From the NCBI GenBank assembly GCA_003021175.1, contig PXQV01000018.1, forward strand, positions 60,833 through 124,832: a stretch of 64,000 nucleotides of DNA. Reading direction: 5' to 3'. The position numbers were made by a program, and so were the translations under genes. The notes beneath the pieces are model-generated. The model made no database searches, was not told where the DNA came from, and saw nothing but the letters and a program-made list of their open reading frames with translations. Below are positions 56,979 through 64,000 of this stretch, piece after piece. Position 1 is the first letter of the stretch, and each line of letters begins with the position of its first letter. This DNA is from Halobacteriales archaeon QH_7_66_36 (GTDB taxonomy: Archaea; Halobacteriota; Halobacteria; Halobacteriales; Haloarculaceae).

Positions 56979-58535
56979 ATGATGCTCGAACTGCTCGTCG
57001 GCGTCTGCCTGCTGGGCGCGTTCGTCACGTTCGCGCTCCCAGACGAGTACGCCTCGGAGGCGGCGCTCGGCATCTCGCTGGTGCCGCTCGCGGTGTCGCT
57101 GTACATGTACGCGGTCTTCGACGGCGTTGGCAACGCGCTGCTCGGCGGCGACCCGTCCTTCGAGACGCAGTACGCGTGGCTGACGCTCGGCCGCTACGAC
57201 GTGACGTGGCACATGGGACTGGACGGTATCTCGATGCCGCTGGTCGTCCTCGCGACGCTGCTCACGACGCTGGCCATCCTCGCGTCGTGGACGCCCATCG
57301 ACGAACGACAGAGCCAGTTCTACGGGCTGATGTTGTTCATGGAGGCGTCGCTGGTCGGCGTCTTCGGCGCGCTGGACTTCCTGGTCTGGTTCGTGTTCTG
57401 GGAGGCCGTCCTCGTCCCGATGTACTTCCTCATCGGCGTCTGGGGCGGCGCGCGCCGCAAGTACGCCGCGATCAAGTTCTTCGTCTACACGAACATCGCC
57501 TCCATCGTGATGTTCATCGGGTTCTTCGGGCTCGTCTTCGGGCTCGGTGACTCGATAGCGTCGCTCGACCTGCCCGCCATCGCACAAGCGTTGCGGGCCG
57601 GCGAACTCGGCGGGCTCGGCCTCCTCTCCGCGAGTCAGGTCGCCACGCTCGCGTTCGTGGCGATGTTCCTCGGCTTCGCGGTGAAGGTGCCCGTCGTCCC
57701 GTTCCACACGTGGCTGCCGGACGCCCACGTCGAGGCACCCACGCCCGCGTCCGTGATGCTGGCGGGCGTCCTGCTGAAGATGGGGACGTACGCCTTGCTC
57801 CGGTACAACTTCACGATGCTGCCGGGGATCGCACAGTCGCTCGCGGTGCCGATCGCGCTGCTCGGCGTCATCTCAATCGTCTACGGTGCGCTGCTCGCGC
57901 TCGCGCAGTCGGACCTGAAACGCATCGTCGCCTACTCGTCGGTGTCGTCGATGGGGTACGTGACGCTCGGGCTGGTGGCGTACACGATGTACGGCACCGG
58001 CGGCGCGACGTTCCAGATGGTGGCACACGGCCTCATCTCCGGGCTGCTGTTCGCCTGCGTCGGCGTGGTCTACAACACGACGCACACGCGGATGGTCGGC
58101 GACATGTCCGGTCTCGCCGACCGGATGCCGGTCACCGTTGGCGCGTTCGTCGCCGGCGGCTTCGCCTACATGGGTCTGCCGCTGATGGCCGGCTTCGCCG
58201 GCGAGTTCTTCGTCTTCGTCGGCACGTTCGGGGCCGACTTCGCCGGCGCACCGGTGTTCACGTCGGTCGGCATGTTCGGCATCGTCATCGTGGCCGGCTA
58301 CCTGCTGTGGTCGATGCAGGCGACCCTGTTCGGCCCGTTCGAGTCGGCCACCGACTACGAGGTGTCGCCCGCGGCGGTCCACGACGTGGTGCCGCTGCTC
58401 GTGCTCGTCGTCTTCATCGTCGCGCTGGGGACGTTACCGTACGACCTCGCGTTCGACGCGATTCTCGACGCGACCGAACCGGTGTTGCCGACTGCCGGTG
58501 AGGTCGCCGCGACCTTCGGAGGTGGTTCGCCGTGA
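56979..58535 (+). CDS. nuoM: Complex I antiporter-like subunit M
   Basis: A 518-residue antiporter-like subunit. Blocks include FVFWEAVLVPMYFLIGVWGG, VPFHTWLPDAHVEAPTPASV, KRIVAYSSVSSMGYVTLGL and FAYMGLPLMAGFAGEFFVF, typical of NuoM. ATG 56979 is chosen, because GGGAGG a few bases upstream is a possible ribosome-binding site and the in-frame GTG at 56970 overlaps it. The stop overlaps the nuoN GTG start (GTGA). Confidence 0.95.
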   Translation: MMLELLVGVCLLGAFVTFALPDEYASEAALGISLVPLAVSLYMYAVFDGVGNALLGGDPSFETQYAWLTLGRYDVTWHMGLDGISMPLVVLATLLTTLAILASWTPIDERQSQFYGLMLFMEASLVGVFGALDFLVWFVFWEAVLVPMYFLIGVWGGARRKYAAIKFFVYTNIASIVMFIGFFGLVFGLGDSIASLDLPAIAQALRAGELGGLGLLSASQVATLAFVAMFLGFAVKVPVVPFHTWLPDAHVEAPTPASVMLAGVLLKMGTYALLRYNFTMLPGIAQSLAVPIALLGVISIVYGALLALAQSDLKRIVAYSSVSSMGYVTLGLVAYTMYGTGGATFQMVAHGLISGLLFACVGVVYNTTHTRMVGDMSGLADRMPVTVGAFVAGGFAYMGLPLMAGFAGEFFVFVGTFGADFAGAPVFTSVGMFGIVIVAGYLLWSMQATLFGPFESATDYEVSPAAVHDVVPLLVLVVFIVALGTLPYDLAFDAILDATEPVLPTAGEVAATFGGGSP

Positions 58536-60010
58536 TAACGCCAGAGTGGGCCGCGGCTGCGCCGACGCTCGTACTCGGTGTCACCGCGCTCGTCCTGTTC
58601 GCGTTCGACAGCATCGACCCCGAGTCGAGCAACAACCCCGTCCTCGCGGGCATCGCCGTCGTCGGCTCGCTGGCGGCGATGGGCGTGTCGGTCGCGTACC
58701 TCGTCGCTGGCGTCGGCGACCCGGCCGTCGAACTGTACGGCGGCCAGCTCGTCGTCGACGGGATGGCGCTGTTCTTCCAGGTCATCTTCACGAGCGTCAC
58801 CGCGCTGGTCGCGCTCGCGAGCTACGATTATCTGGAGGACATGCGTCATCAGGCGGAGTACTACATCCTGCTGCTGCTCGCGGCGACGGGCATGAGCCTG
58901 ATGGCCGCGGCGGGGTCACTCGCCGTCGGCTTCGTCGCGCTGGAACTCGCCTCGCTGCCCTCGTACGGGCTCGTCGCGTTCCTGAAGCAGAACCGCGGCA
59001 GCGCGGAGGCGGGGCTGAAGTACTTCCTCATCGGCGCGCTCTCCTCTGCGGTGTTCGCCTACGGCATCTCGCTGGTGTACGCCGTCTCCGGCTCGCTGCT
59101 CATCGACGCGGTGGCTGGGTCGGTTCGTAACGCCGGCCAGCCGGGCGTGCTCGGCGTCGGCGTGCTGATGGTGCTCGGCGGCTTCGCGTTCAAGACCGCC
59201 AGTGTCCCGTTCCACTTCTGGGCGCCGGAGGCGTACGAGGGTGCGCCCGCGCCGATCTCGGCGTTCCTCTCGTCGGCCTCGAAGGCGGCCGGCTTCGCGC
59301 TCGCGTTCCGCGTGATGACCGTCGCCTTCCCCATCGAGGGAGTCGTCGGCGCGGTCGACTGGGTGCTCGCCGTGCAGGTGCTCGCCGTCGTCACTATGAC
59401 GCTCGGCAACTTCGCGGCCGCGACACAGGAGAACGTCAAGCGCATGCTCGCGTACTCGTCGGTCGGTCACGCCGGCTACGTCCTCATCGGGCTGGCCGCG
59501 CTCACCGGCACCGGCGACGGCGGCCTCGTGCTCGGCGCGGGGATGATCCACCTGCTCGTCTACGGCTTCATGAACACGGGCGCGTTCCTGTTCATCGCGC
59601 TCGCCGAGTACTGGGGCGTCGGCCGGACGTTCGCCGACTACAACGGGCTGGCCCGGCGCGCGCCGCTCGCCTGCGTCGCCATGACCGTGTTCATGTTCTC
59701 GCTGGCGGGGCTCCCGGTCGGCGGCGGCTTCGTCTCGAAGTATTACCTGTTCGCCGGCGCGGTCAACGCCGGTGTCTGGTGGCTCGCGCTCGTCGGCGCG
59801 GTGAACAGCGCGCTGTCGCTGTTCTACTACAGCCGCGTCGTGAAGGCGATGTGGATCGAGGAGCCGGCCGAGGGCGTCGACGTCTCCTCGTACCCGTCGA
59901 CGCTGTACGCCGCGGTCATCACCGCGGCCGTCGTGACGGTCGTGCTGCTGCCCGCGCTCGGCCTCTTCTCCGGCTTCGCCTTCGACGCGGCGGCGGCAGT
60001 GCTGTTCTGA
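58532..60010 (+). CDS. nuoN: Complex I antiporter-like subunit N
   Basis: A 492-residue antiporter-like subunit starting at GTG 58532, overlapping the nuoM stop. Blocks: VALELASLPSYGLVAFLKQN, FKTASVPFHFWAPEAYEGAP, NVKRMLAYSSVGHAGYVLIG and FMFSLAGLPVGGGFVSKYYL. It ends the operon at 60010. The set A-B-CD-H-I-J1-J2-K-L-M-N is complete for the membrane and quinone modules; NuoE, F and G are absent here, as in other haloarchaea, so the electron donor is not NADH through the usual module. Confidence 0.95.
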   Translation: MITPEWAAAAPTLVLGVTALVLFAFDSIDPESSNNPVLAGIAVVGSLAAMGVSVAYLVAGVGDPAVELYGGQLVVDGMALFFQVIFTSVTALVALASYDYLEDMRHQAEYYILLLLAATGMSLMAAAGSLAVGFVALELASLPSYGLVAFLKQNRGSAEAGLKYFLIGALSSAVFAYGISLVYAVSGSLLIDAVAGSVRNAGQPGVLGVGVLMVLGGFAFKTASVPFHFWAPEAYEGAPAPISAFLSSASKAAGFALAFRVMTVAFPIEGVVGAVDWVLAVQVLAVVTMTLGNFAAATQENVKRMLAYSSVGHAGYVLIGLAALTGTGDGGLVLGAGMIHLLVYGFMNTGAFLFIALAEYWGVGRTFADYNGLARRAPLACVAMTVFMFSLAGLPVGGGFVSKYYLFAGAVNAGVWWLALVGAVNSALSLFYYSRVVKAMWIEEPAEGVDVSSYPSTLYAAVITAAVVTVVLLPALGLFSGFAFDAAAAVLF

Positions 60011-60130
60011 GCGCGCCGCCCTCTTTTCGTCGCGTTCGTTTCTCGACGGCAGTCGTAACGCTCCCTTTCGTGGGCGTTCGCGGCGACCGGTTCGGATGGA
60101 TACTTGAGCGTCCCCCGACAACGGGTGCGT

Positions 60131-61222
60131 ATGACTACGACGCGCGGTGAGACGCTGGCGGCGGCCGCCCGCAGCGGGGGTATCGACTGTGACGGCCTCC
60201 GCGTCGAGGCCGACGACGACGACGGCTTCTCGGTGACCATCGAGGAAGCCGGCGTCGACGAGTCGGGGCTGACGGAGGCTGACCTCGACCGACTCGCCGA
60301 CGACTACCCGGAGTACGTGTCGAACTGGGCCTACTGGACGCAGGACCGCGGCGATGCCGACCGGGCGTTCCTCCGGTGGGCCGAGCGGGCCGACGAACTG
60401 TCGGTGCCCGAGCGGTACGACCGCCTGCGCGACGGGATGGCCCGCACGTGGGGCGAGGTGCGCGTGACGCCGCGACTCGTCGACGGCGAACGCGTCTACG
60501 AACTCCGTCACGATGAGGACGTCGACCGCGACCGCGACGAGTTGGACACCCACGAGGACCCGCTCGACGCGCGCTCACTGGTAAAGACGGACGACGACGG
60601 CCGCTACCGACCGCTGAAGACCGCGCCGTCGCTGCCACACGGCTGGGCGTTCGTGAATCTTGACGGGCGCGCCTGCGCGGAGACGGTCGAGTACGTGTAC
60701 CCGGCGACGATAGCTAACTGGTATCTGGAGCGGCAGGGCGACCTCGACGTAGACCACTGGCGGGAGGCCGTCGCCCGGCAGAGCGGCATCTACGGCGTCG
60801 TCAAGACGTGGGACCGCGGCGAGGGGTACGAGCACGTCAACTGGGTCGCAGAGGCGTGCTGTGACGACTCGCAGTGCGTCAAGCGCCGGGAGTGGGAGTA
60901 CGGCGACGAGACGGATCTCGACGTGGACGGCGGGGACGGCGTCTTCCCGTGTCGAGAGCCGTGTTCGCTCGTCATCGCGGCGGCGCGCAAGTGGACGCGA
61001 CTGTCCGGCGAGGCGGAGCAGACGTACGAGTTCACCCTCACGCCGAGCGAGAAGGAACAGGTGGAGGAGATACTCGACGCCGTGGCAGACGGCCGCGCCG
61101 ACGAGATCCGCGAGGCGGACGTGTCCGACGGCGCGAACCGCTACCGGGCGCGCTTCCTCCGCGCGAAGCGGCTCGACGAGGACGGCAACCTCGCCGGCGT
61201 GCCGACTGACCGTGAGGAGTGA
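60131..61222 (+). CDS. DR2241-family protein with a four-Cys metal-binding site
   Basis: A 363-residue soluble protein. The middle region has LRWAERADELSVPERYDR-like segments and FVNLDGRACAETVEYVYPAT. The C-terminal third carries EACCDDSQCVKRREW and FPCREPCSLVIAAARKW, two Cys pairs compatible with an iron-sulfur cluster. This matches, from memory, the DR2241 group, whose members often stand beside tetrapyrrole genes. No such gene is visible here, so the function is unassigned. ATG at 60131 is used. Confidence 0.78.
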   Translation: MTTTRGETLAAAARSGGIDCDGLRVEADDDDGFSVTIEEAGVDESGLTEADLDRLADDYPEYVSNWAYWTQDRGDADRAFLRWAERADELSVPERYDRLRDGMARTWGEVRVTPRLVDGERVYELRHDEDVDRDRDELDTHEDPLDARSLVKTDDDGRYRPLKTAPSLPHGWAFVNLDGRACAETVEYVYPATIANWYLERQGDLDVDHWREAVARQSGIYGVVKTWDRGEGYEHVNWVAEACCDDSQCVKRREWEYGDETDLDVDGGDGVFPCREPCSLVIAAARKWTRLSGEAEQTYEFTLTPSEKEQVEEILDAVADGRADEIREADVSDGANRYRARFLRAKRLDEDGNLAGVPTDREE

Positions 61223-61231
61223 ATCTCTACG

Positions 61232-61780
61232 TCACCGCATCGTCGCCAGTCCGGCGGCGATGAGGCCGGCCAGCACCGCGAGGACGCCGAAGGCGACGTT
61301 CAGCCCTTCGGTGGCGACGAGAGCCGCGATGGCCAACAGCACGCCGACGAAGCCAAGACCGAGCGCGGCGGCGAACAGCGGATCGATACCGGCGAGCGGG
61401 CCGTCCGGGCCGGGGTCGCTCGGCGTCCCGAGGTCGGGGTCGACGGTCACCTCGCTGGTCGCCGCGTCGACCCTGACGGTGACGTAGCGCGTCTCCGCAC
61501 CGTGGGCAGTGACGAGCTTGAGACTCCCCTGTTCCGTGGTTCCGGGGGGTGCGTCGAGTTCGACGCGGACGCGCCGACCGTCGCCGCCGGCGACGTAGTG
61601 GTTGTTCGCCCGGAGCGACCCGATAGAGGAGAGCGGGTCGTCGAGGTGGAGGTGGACGTGCGTCGGCTCGCCGCGGTTCCGGAGTTCGACGACGAACGAG
61701 CCGTCCGTCTCGAACGTGTCGGGCACCTCCAGCGAGTGGAGGCCGACCCGGTTTATCTCCGCGACGAGCGTGTCGGTCAC
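61232..61780 (-). CDS. Haloarchaeal protein with a beta-rich domain and two C-terminal membrane helices
   Basis: A 182-residue protein. Residues 1-120 are beta-rich (RVGLHSLEVPDTFETDGSFV, LDDPLSSIGSLRANNHYVAG) and probably extracytoplasmic. The tail has two hydrophobic helices (LFAAALGLGFVGVLLAIAALV, VLAVLAGLIAAGLATM). No signal peptide is evident, so the orientation is uncertain. It is convergent with the DR2241-like gene. I do not recognise the family. Confidence 0.72.
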   Translation of the reverse strand: MTDTLVAEINRVGLHSLEVPDTFETDGSFVVELRNRGEPTHVHLHLDDPLSSIGSLRANNHYVAGGDGRRVRVELDAPPGTTEQGSLKLVTAHGAETRYVTVRVDAATSEVTVDPDLGTPSDPGPDGPLAGIDPLFAAALGLGFVGVLLAIAALVATEGLNVAFGVLAVLAGLIAAGLATMR

Positions 61781-61818
61781 GGCTGTCGAGTCACGCGCTC
61801 GTAATAAAAAGCCCTCGC

Positions 61819-62013
61819 TCAGGCCGCCGATTCTTCCCGCATATCCGGCGGCAGCAGATTCGGGATGCCGTCCTCGATGGGGTACTCCTCGCTACACTCG
61901 GTGCAGACGAGTCGTCCTTCGAGTATCTCCCCCTCGTCGCGTCGGATCGCTTCAAGCTCCAGTTCCGACTTGTCCAGCGGACAGCAGACGATGTCCAGCA
62001 GGTCTTCTTTCAC
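61819..62013 (-). CDS. Trm112-family small zinc-ribbon protein
   Basis: A 64-residue protein beginning at a GTG (VKEDLLDIVCCPLDKSELEL). It has the Trm112/UPF0434 features CCPLDK and LVCTECSEEYPIEDGIPNLLP, with Cys pairs binding zinc. Archaeal Trm112 proteins activate class I methyltransferases that modify tRNA, rRNA or release factors. Upstream in-frame ATG at 62046 would add an Arg/Pro-rich stretch and is less likely. Confidence 0.85.
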   Translation of the reverse strand: MKEDLLDIVCCPLDKSELELEAIRRDEGEILEGRLVCTECSEEYPIEDGIPNLLPPDMREESAA

Positions 62014-62096
62014 ACGAGACGGTGAGGCCGGCCGTGGCAAAAGCATGCCGGACGGGATCGGGAAAGATTTACTCCGGCGTGGCGACGTTTTGATTC

Positions 62097-62531
62097 GTGA
62101 GCGAGACGACGTATCAAAGGCTCGGCGGCAGAGACGCCGTCGAAGCTGTCGTGGACGAGTTTTACGACCGCGTACTCGCCGACGAGTCGCTCGCACCGTT
62201 CTTCGAGGGCGTGCCGATGGCTCGCCTCCGCGCACATCAGGTAGCGTTCCTCAGCGCGGTGACCGGTGGCCCCGACGACTACGACGGTGACGACATGCGA
62301 GCGGTCCACGCGCATCTCGACCTGACGGGCGACCACTTCGACGCCGTCGCGGGCCATCTGGTCGACGCGCTCCGGGCGTGTGACGTGCCCGAGGAAGATA
62401 TCGACACCGTCGTGACGGCCGTCGAGGAACTGCACGATCCGGTGTTGGGACGGGAAGCGACCGAAAGCTACTCCCAGACCTCTTCGCGGATGACCGTCTG
62501 TTCGCGGCCGGGACCGACGCCGACACAGTAG
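62097..62531 (+). CDS. Group I truncated haemoglobin
   Basis: A 144-residue haem protein starting at GTG 62097 (VSETTYQRLGGRDAVEAVVD). FYDRVLADESLAPFFEGVPM matches the B/E helix region of truncated globins, with Tyr at B10. MARLRAHQVAFLSAVTGGPDDY is the E/F region and RAVHAHLDLTGDHFDAV carries the proximal His (F8). It may bind O2 or NO and aid detoxification. The last 25 residues (EATESYSQ onward) run antisense to the purA end and look unlike globins, so the original stop may be lost. Confidence 0.88.
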   Translation: MSETTYQRLGGRDAVEAVVDEFYDRVLADESLAPFFEGVPMARLRAHQVAFLSAVTGGPDDYDGDDMRAVHAHLDLTGDHFDAVAGHLVDALRACDVPEEDIDTVVTAVEELHDPVLGREATESYSQTSSRMTVCSRPGPTPTQ

Positions 62532-63847
62532 ACGGGCGTGTCGAGTTCGTCGCTCAGGTATTCGAGATACGCGCGGGCGTTCTCGGGGAGCGCCGCGTAC
62601 CCCTCTGAGGCGACTGTCTCGGAGTCGAACGGCACCCAGCCGTCGAAGGATCGGTAGTTCGCCTCGCACTTGGCCCACCGCTCGGTCGTCGCGGGCATCG
62701 TAAACAGTTCCTCGCCGTCGAGGGTGTACGAGTGGCCGACCCGGACCTCGTCGAGACCGGCGAGCACGTCGAGATGGTTCACGGCGAGACCGGTAAAACC
62801 GCTGACGCGGGCGGCATGACGCAACATCGGCACGTCGAGCCAGCCGACGCGGCGCGGGCGGCCCGTGACGGTGCCGTACTCGCCACCCTCCTCGCGGATG
62901 TAGGTGGCGAGTTCCTCGTCGCCACCTTCGCCCTGCTCGTCGTAGCCGGGGGTGTCGCCGACGACGCCGCCGAGTTCGGTCGGCATCGGCCCGCTCCCGA
63001 CGCGAGAGAGGTATCCCTTCACGATGCCGATGATTTCGCCGTCGCCGACGACGCTCGGGGACACCCCCGCGCCGACGGCCGCGCCGCCGGCGGTCGGGTT
63101 CGAGGACGTGACGTACGGGAAGTTGCCGTGGTCGATGTCGATCAGCGTCCCCTGTGCCCCCTCGAACATGACGTTGCGGCCCGCTTCGAGCGCGTCGGTC
63201 ACGAACTGGCCGGCGTTGACGACCATGTCCGCCTCGGCGAATCGGCGGCCGAAGTCGCGGTACGTCTCGTACAGCGTCCCCACGTCGAACGCCGCCGAGT
63301 CGTCGAGGTCGTCGACCGCGAGGCCGTACACGTCCTCGACGACGGCGCGTTTCGGCGGGACGACCCGTTCGAGCTTCGAGCGGAGCACGTCGGGCGCGAG
63401 CAGGTCGCCGACACGGATGCCGCGTCGGGCCGCCTTGTCCTCGTAGGTCGGGCCGATGCCGCGGCCGGTGGTACCGATCTCGCTGTCGGTTTCGGACTTC
63501 GCCTCCTCTTCGATGCCGTCGAGCGCGCGGTGATATGGGAAGATGACGTGTGCACGCTCGGCGACGCGAACGTCCGGGTCGAGGCCGCGCTCGCCGAGGG
63601 CGTCGAGTTCGTCGAACAGCGTCTCCGGATTGACGACACAGCCGTTGCCGAGCACGCCCACCGTGCCGCGGACGGCCCCGGAGGGAACGAGCGAGAGTTT
63701 GTACTCCGCCCCCTCGTGGACGACGGTGTGGCCGGCGTTGTCGCCGCCCTGATACCGGACGACGACATCGGCGGCGTCGCCGTACACGTCGACGATGCCA
63801 CCCTTCCCTTCGTCGCCGAGCTGCGCGCCGACGATAGTGACGGTCAT
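62468..63847 (-). CDS. purA: Adenylosuccinate synthetase
   Basis: Converts IMP and aspartate with GTP to adenylosuccinate, the first AMP-specific step. The 459-residue protein has GAQLGDEGKGGIVD (P-loop and catalytic Asp) at residues 7-20, GGDNAGHTV, SSNPTAGGAAVGAGVSP and VKGYLSRVGSGPMPTEL. The C-terminal VGVGPGREQTVI is the conserved end. It overlaps the globin gene by 64 bases tail to tail. It is divergent from a probable gene at the window edge and separate from purK-purE. Confidence 0.96.
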   Translation of the reverse strand: MTVTIVGAQLGDEGKGGIVDVYGDAADVVVRYQGGDNAGHTVVHEGAEYKLSLVPSGAVRGTVGVLGNGCVVNPETLFDELDALGERGLDPDVRVAERAHVIFPYHRALDGIEEEAKSETDSEIGTTGRGIGPTYEDKAARRGIRVGDLLAPDVLRSKLERVVPPKRAVVEDVYGLAVDDLDDSAAFDVGTLYETYRDFGRRFAEADMVVNAGQFVTDALEAGRNVMFEGAQGTLIDIDHGNFPYVTSSNPTAGGAAVGAGVSPSVVGDGEIIGIVKGYLSRVGSGPMPTELGGVVGDTPGYDEQGEGGDEELATYIREEGGEYGTVTGRPRRVGWLDVPMLRHAARVSGFTGLAVNHLDVLAGLDEVRVGHSYTLDGEELFTMPATTERWAKCEANYRSFDGWVPFDSETVASEGYAALPENARAYLEYLSDELDTPVYCVGVGPGREQTVIREEVWE

Positions 63848-63937
63848 TACGGTGGAACGTCCGAATCCCGAAGTATACCGGTTTCGGTACGACCTTCACG
63901 GTCGATTAGAACAGTTGACACGCCACCGGGTCACAAG

Positions 63938-63946
63938 GAATATAAC
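63938..63946 (+). promoter_or_regulatory. TATA box for the gene at the right edge
   Basis: GAATATAAC ends 23 bases before the ATG at 63970, so transcription should start at or just before the ATG, giving a leaderless mRNA as is common in haloarchaea. The 63848-63937 sequence upstream holds no other feature apart from the purA promoter area. Confidence 0.5.
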
Positions 63947-63969
63947 GGCCCATCACAAAGCCAGGAACA

Positions 63970-64000
63970 ATGTGCCCGTTTGAACCCCTCGCTGTAGGGG
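63970..64000 (+). CDS. Possible start of a gene that continues beyond the window
   Basis: ATG at 63970 opens a frame reading MCPFEPLAVG to the window end. It is well placed behind a TATA box for a leaderless transcript. Only ten codons are available, so no family can be assigned. CCCCT and AGGGG in the same segment could also pair, so a small hairpin RNA is an alternative reading. Confidence 0.35.
   Translation, partial: MCPFEPLAVG

Noticed and set aside
54881-60553. Long minus-strand frames (586 and 545 codons) opposite nuoL, nuoM and nuoN
   Set aside because: They mirror the membrane-protein genes and consist of Glu/Arg/Asp-rich text without domains; the plus-strand genes are certain.
62010-63899. 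A 629-codon minus-strand frame in the purA region
   Set aside because: It is in a different frame from purA, very Arg-rich and extends through neighbouring genes; a composition artefact.
1-64000. tRNA or rRNA genes
   Set aside because: I looked for TTCGAATC-like T-loop and CCA-type ends in the intergenic stretches and saw none that fold as a tRNA; no rRNA-like sequence is present.

Overview
The window is chromosomal DNA from a haloarchaeon (class Halobacteria). The evidence is the high-GC, Asp/Glu-rich coding, TATA-type promoters with short or absent leaders, and haloarchaeal marker genes: a TrmB-type regulator, a GfcR-type regulator, a 352-aa zinc glucose dehydrogenase, transcription factor S, FEN1, a presenilin-type protease, a split NuoJ, and an Agl23-like membrane protein. 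I see no rRNA, tRNA or CRISPR array.

Layout. 0.1-3.5 kb: acylphosphatase, an unknown gene, NAD(P)HX repair enzyme Nnr and a membrane protein cut by an in-frame TGA. 3.5-5.9 kb: an AT-richer island with a winged-helix protein, a beta-class DNA methyltransferase and a PD-(D/E)XK endonuclease-like protein. It appears to have inserted in the 3' end of a transcription factor S gene, because the displaced 3' end is still readable at 3495-3536. 5.9-9.3 kb: minus-strand genes for TFS, zinc-ribbon proteins, a KaiC-like protein and a GHMP-family enzyme. 9.4-16.9 kb: two photolyase/cryptochrome homologues flank an acyl-CoA catabolic cluster (hydrolase, acyl-CoA dehydrogenase, enoyl-CoA hydratase family, SDR) and an Lrp-like regulator. 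16.9-26.4 kb: Fe/Mn superoxide dismutase, a P-loop ATPase, an MBL hydrolase, a presenilin-like protease, an ornithine cyclodeaminase-family enzyme, FEN1 and a BolA-family protein. 26.5-30.7 kb: carbon-control cluster trmB, gfcR, gdh and a HAD protein. 31-36 kb: small haloarchaeal proteins, a frameshifted small gene, an acyl-CoA dehydrogenase pseudogene and 3-hydroxyacyl-CoA dehydrogenase. 37-41.7 kb: class I aldolase and fructose-bisphosphatase (gluconeogenesis), an acyl-CoA carboxylase beta subunit, DoxX and MaoC proteins. 41.9-48.5 kb: a Thr-Pro-rich surface protein, glutamate dehydrogenase, an Agl23-like protein, purK and purE. 48.6-60 kb: an 11-gene respiratory complex I operon (nuoA,B,CD,H,I,J1,J2,K,L,M,N) without the NADH module. 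About 1.1 kb between nuoI and nuoJ is filled by a repeat, a DUF433 antitoxin-like gene and a deleted toxin gene. 60-64 kb: a DR2241-like protein, Trm112-like protein, truncated haemoglobin and purA.

The most unusual signal is a family of four intergenic elements at 1270-1475, 15174-15431, 30674-31110 and 52848-53210, all in the same orientation. Conserved outer segments (GTGGGACTGAAAGGGG on the left, GGGGGCTTTCTACA and CTTAGCTGAACAC on the right) enclose a different set of short perfect hairpins in each copy. Three of the four right ends lie about 50 bp upstream of a start codon. Together with the island in tfs, the toxin-antitoxin remnant in the nuo operon and several decayed genes, this shows repeated small insertions and deletions in an otherwise housekeeping region.
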